This document shows, in pieces, positions 25,666 through 35,742 of a DNA stretch of 64,000 bases. This DNA is from Caulobacter sp. Root655. GTDB taxonomy: Bacteria > Pseudomonadota > Alphaproteobacteria > Caulobacterales > Caulobacteraceae. Within the stretch, counting starts at the first letter, position 1; each line of letters begins with the position of its first letter. Both the position numbers and the translations under genes were made by a program. A model generated the notes under the pieces. It did no database searches, was not told the origin of the DNA, and saw only the letters and a program-made list of their open reading frames with translations. The DNA lies in NCBI RefSeq assembly GCF_001427665.1, contig NZ_LMHC01000001.1, positions 317,804 through 381,803 of the forward strand, given 5' to 3'.

Positions 25666-27053
25666 GCTTGGTCTCGAGTAAAGATCGCCATCTGGGTCGG
25701 GGCGCCCAGCGCCTCGTCCGTCTTGCCGATGCCGTCGAACACGGCGGTGTAGCCCCAGGTCGTCTCGATCGCCGCCGCCCAGGCGCGGAACTGCTCGCGC
25801 GTCCACTCGAAGCGGTGATCGGGATGGCGGAACGCGCCGGCCGCGAGGTTGGGGAACAGCGCGTTGTATTCGACGTTGGGCGTGGTCACGACCACCGTGG
25901 CCGGGCGCGCCGCGCCGAACACCACCTTTTCCAGGGCCGGCAGGCGGTCCGGGTCCAGGTGCTCGATCACCTCCACCAGGGCGGCGGCGTCGATGCCTTC
26001 CCAGCGGCGGTCGCGATAGGTGATCGAACCGTGCAGCAGGGTGACGCGACCTTCGGGCGGCCCGCCGACCATGTGCAGCTTCAACCGCTTGGCCGCCCAT
26101 TCCAGATCGCGGGCGGCGGCGTCGACGCCGATCAGGCGCTCGACCCAGCGCTCCTTCAGCAGCCTGGCCAGCAGCTTGCCCTCGCCGCAACCCAGGTCGG
26201 CGATCGTCTTGGCCCCGCTGGCGCGCAGGGCGTCGACCACGGCGACCATCCGCTCGTCGTTCAGGCGCAGCGGCGCCTCCAGCGCATCCTCGGGCGCGGG
26301 CTTGCGGGCGGCGGGCTCCACAGCTTCGTCACGGGTCTCGGGCGCCAGGCGCTCCAGCGCGTCGCGCGCCAGGGCCCGACGGTGGATCAGGTAGCGCTGG
26401 ACGATCAGGTCGCGCGAGGGATGCCCCTCCAGCCAGCCCTCGCCGCGCTTCATCAGCTTGGTGATCTCGTCCTCGCCGACCCAGTAGTGCTTGTCGTCGT
26501 CGAGCACCGGGATCAGCACATAGAGGTGATTGAGCAGGTCGCGCAGGCGCGCGGTTCCGGCCAGTCGAAGCGTGACATAACGAGAAGTGTCGGAGTCGAC
26601 GCCAGGGACGGGATCGATGTCGACGGTCCAGCCCAGGGGCTCGAACAGCGCCCGGACGAGCACGGCGCCGCCGCCCCGAGCCGGCAGCGGTGTGACGACG
26701 ACTTCCAGCGGGATCGCCTGCTCGGCCAGCTCCGGCCGCTCGCGCGAGGTTCCGGCCATGGCGGTGCGCAGGGCCCGGGCCATGGCGACCGACAGGAAGG
26801 ACGACGCGGCATAGGGGCGATCGTTGACGTACTGGTCCAGCAGGCCGTCGGCGCGGCCCTTGCCGCGCACCAGCGCCACGGGGTCGATATCCAGCACCAG
26901 CGCCGCCTCGCAGCGCGCCTCGGACACTTCAGGATAGAACACGTGCGCCTTGCCGAACGGCAGCTCGGTCTCATGGGCGCGGCCGGGGTGCTTGTGCAGC
27001 AGGAAGCCCAGGTCGCTAGCCGGCTGGTGGGTGGTCGCGATGGACAGGTACAT
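25662..27053 (-). CDS. hen1: Hen1: 3'-terminal RNA ribose 2'-O-methyltransferase and Pnkp partner
   Basis: A 463-residue protein. The N-terminal half (about 1-235) is the bacterial Hen1-N domain that activates the Pnkp ligase (MYLSIATTHQPASDLGFLLHKHP at the start). The C-terminal half is a SAM methyltransferase with DLGCGEG (286-292) and the metal-binding set EVIEH (361-365) plus a His in FRHPDHRFEW. Hen1 adds a 2'-O-methyl group at the 3' end of the cleaved RNA before sealing, so the repaired RNA resists a second cut. The gene follows the small HTH gene by 36 bases and overlaps pnkp by 4 bases. Confidence 0.95.
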   Translation of the reverse strand: MYLSIATTHQPASDLGFLLHKHPGRAHETELPFGKAHVFYPEVSEARCEAALVLDIDPVALVRGKGRADGLLDQYVNDRPYAASSFLSVAMARALRTAMAGTSRERPELAEQAIPLEVVVTPLPARGGGAVLVRALFEPLGWTVDIDPVPGVDSDTSRYVTLRLAGTARLRDLLNHLYVLIPVLDDDKHYWVGEDEITKLMKRGEGWLEGHPSRDLIVQRYLIHRRALARDALERLAPETRDEAVEPAARKPAPEDALEAPLRLNDERMVAVVDALRASGAKTIADLGCGEGKLLARLLKERWVERLIGVDAAARDLEWAAKRLKLHMVGGPPEGRVTLLHGSITYRDRRWEGIDAAALVEVIEHLDPDRLPALEKVVFGAARPATVVVTTPNVEYNALFPNLAAGAFRHPDHRFEWTREQFRAWAAAIETTWGYTAVFDGIGKTDEALGAPTQMAIFTRDQA

Positions 27054-27089
27054 GGAAAGCTTTCGCGAGGAGAACGCGGGGGCGGGGTG

Positions 27090-27347
27090 TCAGGCGTCGC
27101 CGGAGGGATCGTTGAAGGGATCGGGGGCCGGGCCAAGTTCGTCGAACTCGCCCGGCCGACGACCGGTCAGTCTGTAGATCACCAGCCAGGCCTCGACGGC
27201 GGCGGCGACCGGACCGGGCACCGGCAATCCCGCGAACCAGCGAGACACCGATGACCGGTCCACACCCAGGGCCTCGGAGAGCCGGGACATCCAGCCCCGT
27301 TCTCCGAAGAGGGTGATCGCCGCCTGCCGAAGGACCTCCGGGGTCAT
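27090..27347 (-). CDS. Small helix-turn-helix protein of the rsr-hen1-pnkp operon
   Basis: An 85-residue protein whose middle reads LSEALGVDRSSVSRWFAG, a clear helix-turn-helix, followed by a helix and a polar Asp/Pro-rich tail. No sensing domain is present. Its ATG is one base after the rsr stop codon, so it is coupled to rsr. The likely role is DNA binding; the inverted repeats found at three promoters just upstream are the natural candidate targets (inference). A role as an RNA-binding adaptor cannot be ruled out. Confidence 0.75.
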   Translation of the reverse strand: MTPEVLRQAAITLFGERGWMSRLSEALGVDRSSVSRWFAGLPVPGPVAAAVEAWLVIYRLTGRRPGEFDELGPAPDPFNDPSGDA

Positions 27348-27348
27348 C

Positions 27349-28677
27349 CTATCGGGCCTCGCTCATGAGCCGTTCGTGCTCACGCATAAAGCCCAGGACC
27401 GCCTCGGAGAAGCCGTCGATGTGCGTCCAGCGGCCCCCAGAACCGTCGGCGTAGCCGACACCGTTCCGGGCGCTGGCGACATTGACCATGTAGGCCTTGG
27501 CCGCCTTCGGATCCGGGACCTTGTCGGCGGACTGCTCGTCGGTGATGACGATCAGCCGGTCGTGCGGCACGCCGTTGACCCGCTTGATCGCCGCGCCCAG
27601 GAGCGTGCCCCCGTGCGCCTGCGAGCGGATCACCGCATCGACCCCGGCCATGCCCCGACGGGGCGGAACCTCCACCACCTCCTGGGAGAAGGTGAAGACC
27701 CGCACGTCGCCTGGGATGATCGAGGCCAGGGTGGCGGCCGCGTCCATCCGGGTCAGGTCCGACTTGGCCGACAGCTTCCAGTCCATCGAACCGGAGACAT
27801 CGACCAGGACGAGGGTGCGTCCCTCGAACACCGGACCTTCCAGCACGGTCTCAGCCAGGGCCTGGTCGAGCCAGAGCTCGAACCGGGGCGCCGCCCGGGC
27901 GGCCGCCACGTAGCGGAAGGGCAGAACCCGTTCCGCGCCGCGCCGGGCCAGGATGGCGTCTTTGACCAGGGCCTCATCGACGCCGGCCTGGTCCATGTTC
28001 CGCAGGTTCCGGAGCAGGGCCAGGTAGCCGAGCTTGCGTTCGGCCAGCAGGCGCTCGAAGCTGGTCTTCTTGTCGGCCCCGCCCGAAAGGGCGACCTCCC
28101 AGGTGTCCGGAGACGGCAAGGACCGTTCGGCCACCTGCTTCCACAGGGCGGCCTGGGCCTCGTCCCTGGGCTTGGCGTGAACCAGGAACAGGACGTCGCG
28201 CAGCTTCACCGGCCCGTCGCGGTCGTACTTGGCCAGCTGGTAGGCGTCGAACTTGCCGAAGGCGGCCGCGAGGCCCTTCTTCATCTGCTTGCTCAACGGC
28301 TTGCGGCCGTGGCGCCAGTAGAGGCTCAGGAACTCGCTCAGCTCGTCGGCCCGCCGGATGACCCGCGCGATGGTCTCCGAGACCAGCGACGTGCCCGAGC
28401 CGGTCCGCGCCAGGGCGCAGAGCAGCATCAGCGGCGCGTGGCGCAGGTTGAAGCGCTCGCGGGCCTCGATCGCCAGTTCGGCGACGACGTTGGGGGCGAC
28501 CTCGGCGGCCAGCGCCGCGATGCGGTCGGCGATGGCCAGGCCGTCCTCGTAGAACTCGTCCTCCCACAGGAGGCACGAGAGCACGGACCGGCGCAGCGAC
28601 TGCTCCGCGGTGAGCTTGATGGCCGGGGCGCCCTCGAAGGTGACGTCGGGGCGCTTGGCGAAGATATTGAAGCGCAT
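27349..28677 (-). CDS. rsr: Ro60 orthologue (Rsr), TROVE and vWA domain protein
   Basis: A 442-residue protein. The TROVE HEAT-like ring covers about residues 15-280 and includes the basic stretch RKPLSKQMKKGLAAAFGKFDAYQLAKY, which in Ro proteins contacts RNA. A vWA domain from about 288 carries the MIDAS DVSGSM (293-298) and VITDEQS. Ro60 orthologues bind Y RNAs on the outer surface of the ring and misfolded RNA ends through the hole; with PNPase some form an RNA-degrading machine. AGGAAGGAGG precedes ATG 28677. First gene of the operon rsr-HTH-hen1-pnkp; four Y-RNA-like RNAs lie just upstream on the same strand. Confidence 0.95.
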   Translation of the reverse strand: MRFNIFAKRPDVTFEGAPAIKLTAEQSLRRSVLSCLLWEDEFYEDGLAIADRIAALAAEVAPNVVAELAIEARERFNLRHAPLMLLCALARTGSGTSLVSETIARVIRRADELSEFLSLYWRHGRKPLSKQMKKGLAAAFGKFDAYQLAKYDRDGPVKLRDVLFLVHAKPRDEAQAALWKQVAERSLPSPDTWEVALSGGADKKTSFERLLAERKLGYLALLRNLRNMDQAGVDEALVKDAILARRGAERVLPFRYVAAARAAPRFELWLDQALAETVLEGPVFEGRTLVLVDVSGSMDWKLSAKSDLTRMDAAATLASIIPGDVRVFTFSQEVVEVPPRRGMAGVDAVIRSQAHGGTLLGAAIKRVNGVPHDRLIVITDEQSADKVPDPKAAKAYMVNVASARNGVGYADGSGGRWTHIDGFSEAVLGFMREHERLMSEAR

Positions 28678-28876
28678 GGCGCGCCTCCTTCCTGACGTCG
28701 TGTTGCGGGGCCGATCGGAGCGGGACGAGACGTCCAGAACCCCGATCGCCAGGCGGCGTCGGGGTTTAGGGTTTCAAACCCTCTGGACGGTATGGCTTCA
28801 TCATCGAAGTCAGGTTCTCGTCTTCACCAAATCGGATCTTCGTCCAGCGGGCGTCATCAGCGCCACCTGTCGAAGA
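28678..28876 (-). promoter_or_regulatory. Structured leader of the rsr operon
   Basis: About 200 bases lie between the predicted start site and the rsr ATG. Visible structures are a strong hairpin (AACCCCGA/TCGGGGTT arms, 28739-28767), the palindrome AGGGTTTCAAACCCT (28768-28782), and at the 5' end GTCTTC, paired at a distance with GAAGAC. Between those arms are TGGCGC and GATTTGG, which resemble the internal-loop strands of the upstream Y-RNA-like genes. No U-tract follows the hairpins. Confidence 0.45.
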
Positions 28877-28883
28877 CCGGGGT

Positions 28884-28921
28884 TCTATAGTCCAGCTTGT
28901 TGCATCATGCAACAAGCTGGA
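28884..28921 (-). promoter_or_regulatory. Promoter a with 15-bp inverted repeat, before the rsr operon
   Basis: TCCAGCTTGTTGCAT (28891-28905) and ATGCAACAAGCTGGA (28907-28921) are perfect arms around one base. On the minus strand -35-like TTGCAT (28912-28907), 17 bases, then -10-like TATAGA (28889-28884). The same arrangement occurs at promoters b and c. Confidence 0.7.
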
Positions 28922-28932
28922 CGGAAAAAGTT

Positions 28933-29063
28933 GTCGGCGGGGAATGAGCGGATCGGGAGGGCGCTTCCGCCGGACGTGTCAGCGTCCAGACCCAGTTGAG
29001 CTTGCGCTCCGGCCGCCCTTTGCTCTGGTGACGAAGGACCCGATACCTGTCGCCGCCGCCGAC
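28933..29063 (-). ncRNA. Y-RNA-like RNA 4 (YR4)
   Basis: Ends GUCGGCGG and CCGCCGAC pair (8 bp). Inside them the second stem GGUAUCGGG/CCCGAUCC (one bulge) is set off by internal-loop strands CGGCGACA and GCUCAUUCC, close to those of YR1-YR3. The head contains GAGC-GCAA-GCUC, a GGACG/CGUCC hairpin and GGGCG/CGCCC pairing, but no D or T arm. A run of five U follows the 3' end (plus 28925-28929), a possible terminator. Last of the tandem RNAs before the rsr promoter. Confidence 0.55.
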
Positions 29064-29066
29064 GAC

Positions 29067-29174
29067 CCGCCAGGGAAAATCGCATTCCGGACTGTCTCCT
29101 CGCGGAGACAACGGGGCCTGGCTTTCGCCCGCATACCGTCACCCGAAGAACCCGAAATGCTGCGCCACTGGCGG
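29067..29174 (-). ncRNA. Y-RNA-like RNA 3 (YR3)
   Basis: Ends CCGCCAG and CUGGCGG pair (7 bp). Internal-loop strands UGGCGCA and GAUUUUCC are the same as in YR2 apart from one base. The second stem is GCAUUUCGG/CCGGAAUGC (9 bp). The head lacks tRNA arms and holds UGUCUCC-GCGA-GGAGACA, a 7-bp hairpin with a GNRA loop. About 108 nt, the usual Y RNA size. Only 3 bases separate it from YR4 and 11 from YR2, so the three are probably cut from one transcript. Confidence 0.6.
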
Positions 29175-29185
29175 ACTTTGGAAAC

Positions 29186-29316
29186 CCGATGGGGAAAATC
29201 GGAAGCGGACGGTGCTCTACCAGACTGAGCTACATGCGACTTGCGTCGCACGGGAGGATTCGAACCTCCGACCACCTCGTTATGAGCGATGAAACCGCTT
29301 CCTGCACCACCATCGG
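29186..29316 (-). ncRNA. Y-RNA-like RNA 2 (YR2) with tRNA-mimic head and CAU anticodon-like hairpin
   Basis: Ends CCGAUGG/CCAUCGG pair; internal-loop strands UGGUGCA and GAUUUUCC; second stem GGAAGCGG/CCGCUUCC. The head, 5' to 3', has an anticodon-like hairpin UCG-CUCAUAA-CGA (29289-29277), a T arm GGAGG-UUCGAAU-CCUCC (29269-29253), an 8-bp acceptor-like helix closed by GCAA (29252-29233), then a D arm GCUC-AGUCUGGUA-GAGC (29230-29214). The order is permuted: the acceptor end is a closed loop and the tRNA is opened between D and anticodon arms, where the Y stem is attached. This is known in outline for YrlA RNAs of Salmonella. Confidence 0.75.
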
Positions 29317-29317
29317 T

Positions 29318-29337
29318 CCCGACGTCGAAACGCCGGG
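29318..29337 (-). ncRNA. UUCG-capped leader hairpin of the YR2-YR4 transcript
   Basis: CCCGGCGU-UUCG-ACGUCGGG on the minus strand, an 8-bp stem with a UUCG tetraloop (one G-U pair). It begins at the position predicted for the start of transcription from promoter b, so it may protect the 5' end or guide processing. Confidence 0.5.
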
Positions 29338-29343
29338 AGCGGT

Positions 29344-29373
29344 CGTATAACGACGGTCGTTGCGCTGTGCAAC
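29344..29373 (-). promoter_or_regulatory. Promoter b with inverted repeat, before YR2-YR4
   Basis: GTTGC (29359-29363) and GCAAC (29369-29373) are inverted arms. On the minus strand TTGCAC (29372-29367), 17 bases, TATACG (29349-29344). The predicted start at about 29337 coincides with the UUCG hairpin. Confidence 0.65.
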
Positions 29374-29392
29374 AAGAAATTGGGAGATAGGC

Positions 29393-29514
29393 GACGGCGG
29401 GGAATAAGTCGGAAGCGGACTGCTGCTCTACCCACTGAGCTACGACAGGCTTGCGCCCATCGGCGAGATTCGAACCCGCGACACGAAGAAACCGCTTCCT
29501 GCGCCACCGCCGTC
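29393..29514 (-). ncRNA. Y-RNA-like RNA 1 (YR1) with tRNA-mimic head
   Basis: Ends GACGGCGG (29514-29507) and CCGCCGUC (29400-29393) pair; internal-loop strands UGGCGCA and GACUUAUUCC; second stem GGAAGCGG/CCGCUUCC, identical to YR2. The head has a T arm GCGGG-UUCGAAU-CUCGC, an 8-bp helix with a GCAA loop (29462-29443) and a D arm GCUC-AGUGGGUA-GAGC (29440-29425), in that permuted order. Unlike YR2 it has no anticodon-like hairpin. Its 5' end lies exactly where promoter c predicts transcription to start. Length 122 nt, typical of bacterial Y RNAs. Confidence 0.75.
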
Positions 29515-29519
29515 GAGCT

Positions 29520-29548
29520 CCAATACGTCGCCACGTTGCAGAATGCAA
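29520..29548 (-). promoter_or_regulatory. Promoter c with inverted repeat, before YR1
   Basis: GTTGCA (29535-29540) and TGCAAC (29544-29549) are inverted arms around three bases. On the minus strand TTGCAT (29548-29543), 17 bases, TATTGG (29525-29520), with a predicted start at about 29513. Confidence 0.65.
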
Positions 29549-29670
29549 CAAGTCACCTGGTGCCCACTACGCGCCAGCTGCGGCTGTCGGATTTTGAATT
29601 TTCGACTTGGCCTAGCGGCTCACAAAGCCAGCTTCAATCTCGCATGCCAGCCGTCCAGAGATGGGAAGAC

Positions 29671-29697
29671 GAAAGGGCCAGCTGTGCTGGCCCTTTC
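29671..29697. terminator. Strong bidirectional hairpin between gyrB and the Y-RNA cluster
   Basis: GAAAGGGCCAGC, loop TGT, GCTGGCCCTTTC: a 12-bp perfect stem whose arms end in short A/T runs. It could end gyrB transcripts and insulate the Y-RNA promoters. Confidence 0.7.
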
Positions 29698-29787
29698 GTG
29701 AAACTCGGCGTACCGCCAATTACCGACCATGTGGCTGCGCTCAAAGTCCCGCGGCATGACCCAGCCTGCGGTCCAGTTTTCAAATGC

Positions 29788-29839
29788 GTGACACGCAGTC
29801 TCATCTATCGTGGATCAATTCTCATCTATCGTGACACGG
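29788..29839. repeat. Direct repeats downstream of gyrB
   Basis: TCTCATCTATCGTG occurs at 29799-29812 and 29820-29833, 21 bases apart, and GTGACACG occurs just outside them at 29788-29795 and 29832-29839. Such nested repeats resemble the end of an insertion sequence, but no transposase is present. The remaining part of 29550-29860 shows no gene. Confidence 0.5.
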
Positions 29840-29859
29840 ACCACAACGAGAGAGTGGTC

Positions 29860-33530
<3,671 letters not shown>

Positions 33531-33546
33531 AGCGCCTTCTAGCCTA

Positions 33547-33580
33547 TTCGCGGCCGGCGTCTAAATCCGCCGGCCGCGAA
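33547..33580. terminator. 12-bp inverted repeat before recF
   Basis: TTCGCGGCCGGC and GCCGGCCGCGAA with a ten-base loop, between the small membrane gene and recF. It may end the small-gene transcript; no T-tract is present. Confidence 0.5.
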
Positions 33581-33585
33581 GGGGG

Positions 33586-33741
33586 TCAGCCCTGCTCGCG
33601 ACGTCGGCCGGCGGTGGCGTGGGCCATCAGGCGCGGCGGACCGCGCAAGGCGTGCAGCATGTGCGGCGCCCCCAGCAGGATCAGCAGCCAGGCGGCTCCA
33701 CTGAACAGGACGGCGGTGATTCGTTCCCAGGCCACGCGCAT
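33586..33741 (-). CDS. Small membrane protein between dnaN and recF
   Basis: A 51-residue frame beginning MRVAWERITAVLFSG, with one hydrophobic segment (about 8-26) and a basic C-terminus (PPRLMAHATAGRRREQG). AAAGGAG stands six bases before the ATG, which is the main support for a real gene. I do not recognise a family. It lies between dnaN and recF on the same strand. Confidence 0.6.
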   Translation of the reverse strand: MRVAWERITAVLFSGAAWLLILLGAPHMLHALRGPPRLMAHATAGRRREQG

Positions 33742-33842
33742 GGCGGACTCCTTTGGAGGAGCCTGCTGAGCTAGGCCCGCATCGTGGCCAACTGGGGTTG
33801 GGACGAAGGCCGAATCTGGGCCTTAGGCCTTGATGCTCGACC

Positions 33843-34961
33843 CTACACCCGCAGCGGCATCAGCACGTACTTCACACCGGGGTCGGTCGGGTCGACCACC
33901 AGGGTCGGCGAGGCCGGGTCGGCGAAGCGGAATTCGGCGATCGGGCCGCCGATCTGGCCGCAGACGTCCAGCAGGTAGCGGGCGTTGAAGCCGATCTCGA
34001 AGGGCTCGCCGTCGTAATCGACCTCGACCTCTTCCACCGCCTGGCCGGCTTCCATGTTGCGCACCGTCAGGGTGATTCGGCCCGGCTCGACCGCTAGCTT
34101 CACCGAGCGGCTCTTCTCGGCCGAGATGGTGGCCACCCGGTCGACGGCCTTGGCGAACAGGTCGTTGTCCAGCGTCAGGATCTTGGCGTTGTCGCGCGGG
34201 ATGACCCGCAGATAGTCGGGGAAGGCCCCGTCGATGACCTTGGAGGTCAGGGCCGCGCGGCCGAATTCGAAGCGCACCTTCTGGGCGCTGACCTGCAGGT
34301 CGACCTGTTCGCCGGCCGATTCCATCAGGCGGCGGGCCTCCTGGATGGTCTTGCGGGGCACGATGATGCCGGGCAGGCCGGCGGCGCCCTCGGGGGCGGT
34401 CATCTCGGCCAGGGCCAGGCGGTGGCCGTCGGTGGCCACGGCGCGCAGCTTGACCTCGCCGCCGTCGTTGACGGTGTGGAGGTACAGGCCGTTCAGATAG
34501 TAGCGGGTCTCTTCGGTCGAGATCGCGAAGCGGGTCTTGTCGATCAGCCGGATCAGCTCGTTGGTGTCGACCGAGATGCGGCCCGACAGGCCGTCGCTGC
34601 TCATCACCGGGAAGTCGCCGGCCGGCAGCACCGGCAGGTTGAAGCGCGAGCGGCCGGCCTGGATCACCAGGCGGGGGTCGTCGCCGCTGAACGACAGCGA
34701 GACGTCCGAACCGTCGGGCAGTTTGCGGACGATTTCATAGAGGGTGTGGGCCGGGGCGGTGATCTGGCCAGGCTGGTCGATCTGGGCCAGGCCCTCGTCG
34801 ATGATCTCCATGTCCAGGTCGGTGGCCGAGAACGACAGGGTGTCGCGCTCGGCCGATAGCAGGATGTTCGACAGGATCGGGATGGTGTTGCGGCGTTCGA
34901 CGACGCTCTGCACGTGACCCAGCGCTTTCAGCAGCGCCGCCCGCTCGATGGTAAGCTTCAT
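33843..34961 (-). CDS. dnaN: DNA polymerase III sliding clamp, beta subunit
   Basis: A 372-residue clamp of three similar domains. MKLTIERAALLKALGHVQSVVERRNTIPILSNILL is the family start, and VLMPLRV is the conserved C-terminal end that binds partners. It forms a ring around DNA and tethers the polymerase. The upstream region contains GAATC (34997-35001), a CcrM methylation site as found before many Caulobacter cell-cycle genes. Confidence 0.97.
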   Translation of the reverse strand: MKLTIERAALLKALGHVQSVVERRNTIPILSNILLSAERDTLSFSATDLDMEIIDEGLAQIDQPGQITAPAHTLYEIVRKLPDGSDVSLSFSGDDPRLVIQAGRSRFNLPVLPAGDFPVMSSDGLSGRISVDTNELIRLIDKTRFAISTEETRYYLNGLYLHTVNDGGEVKLRAVATDGHRLALAEMTAPEGAAGLPGIIVPRKTIQEARRLMESAGEQVDLQVSAQKVRFEFGRAALTSKVIDGAFPDYLRVIPRDNAKILTLDNDLFAKAVDRVATISAEKSRSVKLAVEPGRITLTVRNMEAGQAVEEVEVDYDGEPFEIGFNARYLLDVCGQIGGPIAEFRFADPASPTLVVDPTDPGVKYVLMPLRV

Positions 34962-35122
34962 GTCTCGGTCCAGGTCCCAGGGTCGCGGCGATTAGAGAAT
35001 CCCCCGCGCGGCCCCGCAATGAATGGACTTGCGACATTAGCGTAATCGCGCCGGGGGGGAAGAGGGGGCGCGAGACTGGGCGCGGCGAAATGCGCGCGAC
35101 GGTCGTGGCGCCCTCGCGCGCC

Positions 35123-35647
35123 TCAGCCGGCCGCGGCGCGATCGGCCCGGGTCGGCAGCTTCCAGTCGGGCCGGATGAAGTGGCAGGTGTAGCCGTTGGG
35201 GATGCGCTCCAGATAGTCCTGGTGCTCCGGTTCGGCCTCCCAGAAGTCGCCGGCCGGCTCCACCTCGGTGACCACCTTGCCGGGCCACAGGTTCGAGGCG
35301 TCGACGTCGGCGATGGTCTCCAGGGCCACGGCCTTCTGTTCGTCGCTCGTATAGTAGATCGCCGAGCGGTAGCTGAGGCCCAGGTCGTTGCCCTGGCGGT
35401 TCAGCGTGGTCGGATCGTGGATCTGGAAGAAGAACTCCAGCAGTCGTCGATAGCTGATGGTCGCCGGGTCGAAGACGATCTCGATCGCCTCGGCGTGGGT
35501 CCCGTGGTTGCGGTAGGTGGCGTTGGGCACGTCGCCGCCCGAATAGCCGACCCGCGTCGAGATCACGCCGGGATAGCGCCGCAGCAGGTCCTGGACGCCC
35601 CAGAAGCAGCCCCCGGCCAGGATCGCGGTTTCGGTGGTGGCGGCCAT
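35123..35647 (-). CDS. msrA: Peptide methionine-S-sulfoxide reductase MsrA
   Basis: A 174-residue enzyme repairing Met-S-sulfoxide. [16 protein letters not shown] holds the catalytic Cys in GCFWG, and [28 protein letters not shown] is the family core. ATG 35647 matches the usual start; a longer start at 35686 is less likely. It diverges from the phosphatase gene. Confidence 0.95.
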   Translation of the reverse strand: MAATTETAILAGGCFWGVQDLLRRYPGVISTRVGYSGGDVPNATYRNHGTHAEAIEIVFDPATISYRRLLEFFFQIHDPTTLNRQGNDLGLSYRSAIYYTSDEQKAVALETIADVDASNLWPGKVVTEVEPAGDFWEAEPEHQDYLERIPNGYTCHFIRPDWKLPTRADRAAAG

Positions 35648-35742
35648 GGCAAGGGTCCTGTTCAAGAGCGTCGGTCGAGGCCACATGTTGGACGTCTCGG
35701 CGTCGCGCGCAAGCGCGGCCGCCCCGGATCGAAAGGCTTCCC

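Noticed and set aside
29186..29514. Two ordinary tRNA genes on the minus strand, suggested by T-loop and D-loop motifs.
   Set aside because: The T arm comes before the D arm and the acceptor helix is closed by GCAA, so no canonical cloverleaf forms; they fit Y-RNA heads instead.
28884..29548. Sigma-54 promoters at the TTGCA sequences, as for rtcR-controlled rsr genes elsewhere.
   Set aside because: No GG exactly 10 bases before GC is present at these sites; the 17-base spacing to TATNNN fits a sigma-70 type better, and no RtcR-like gene is in the window.
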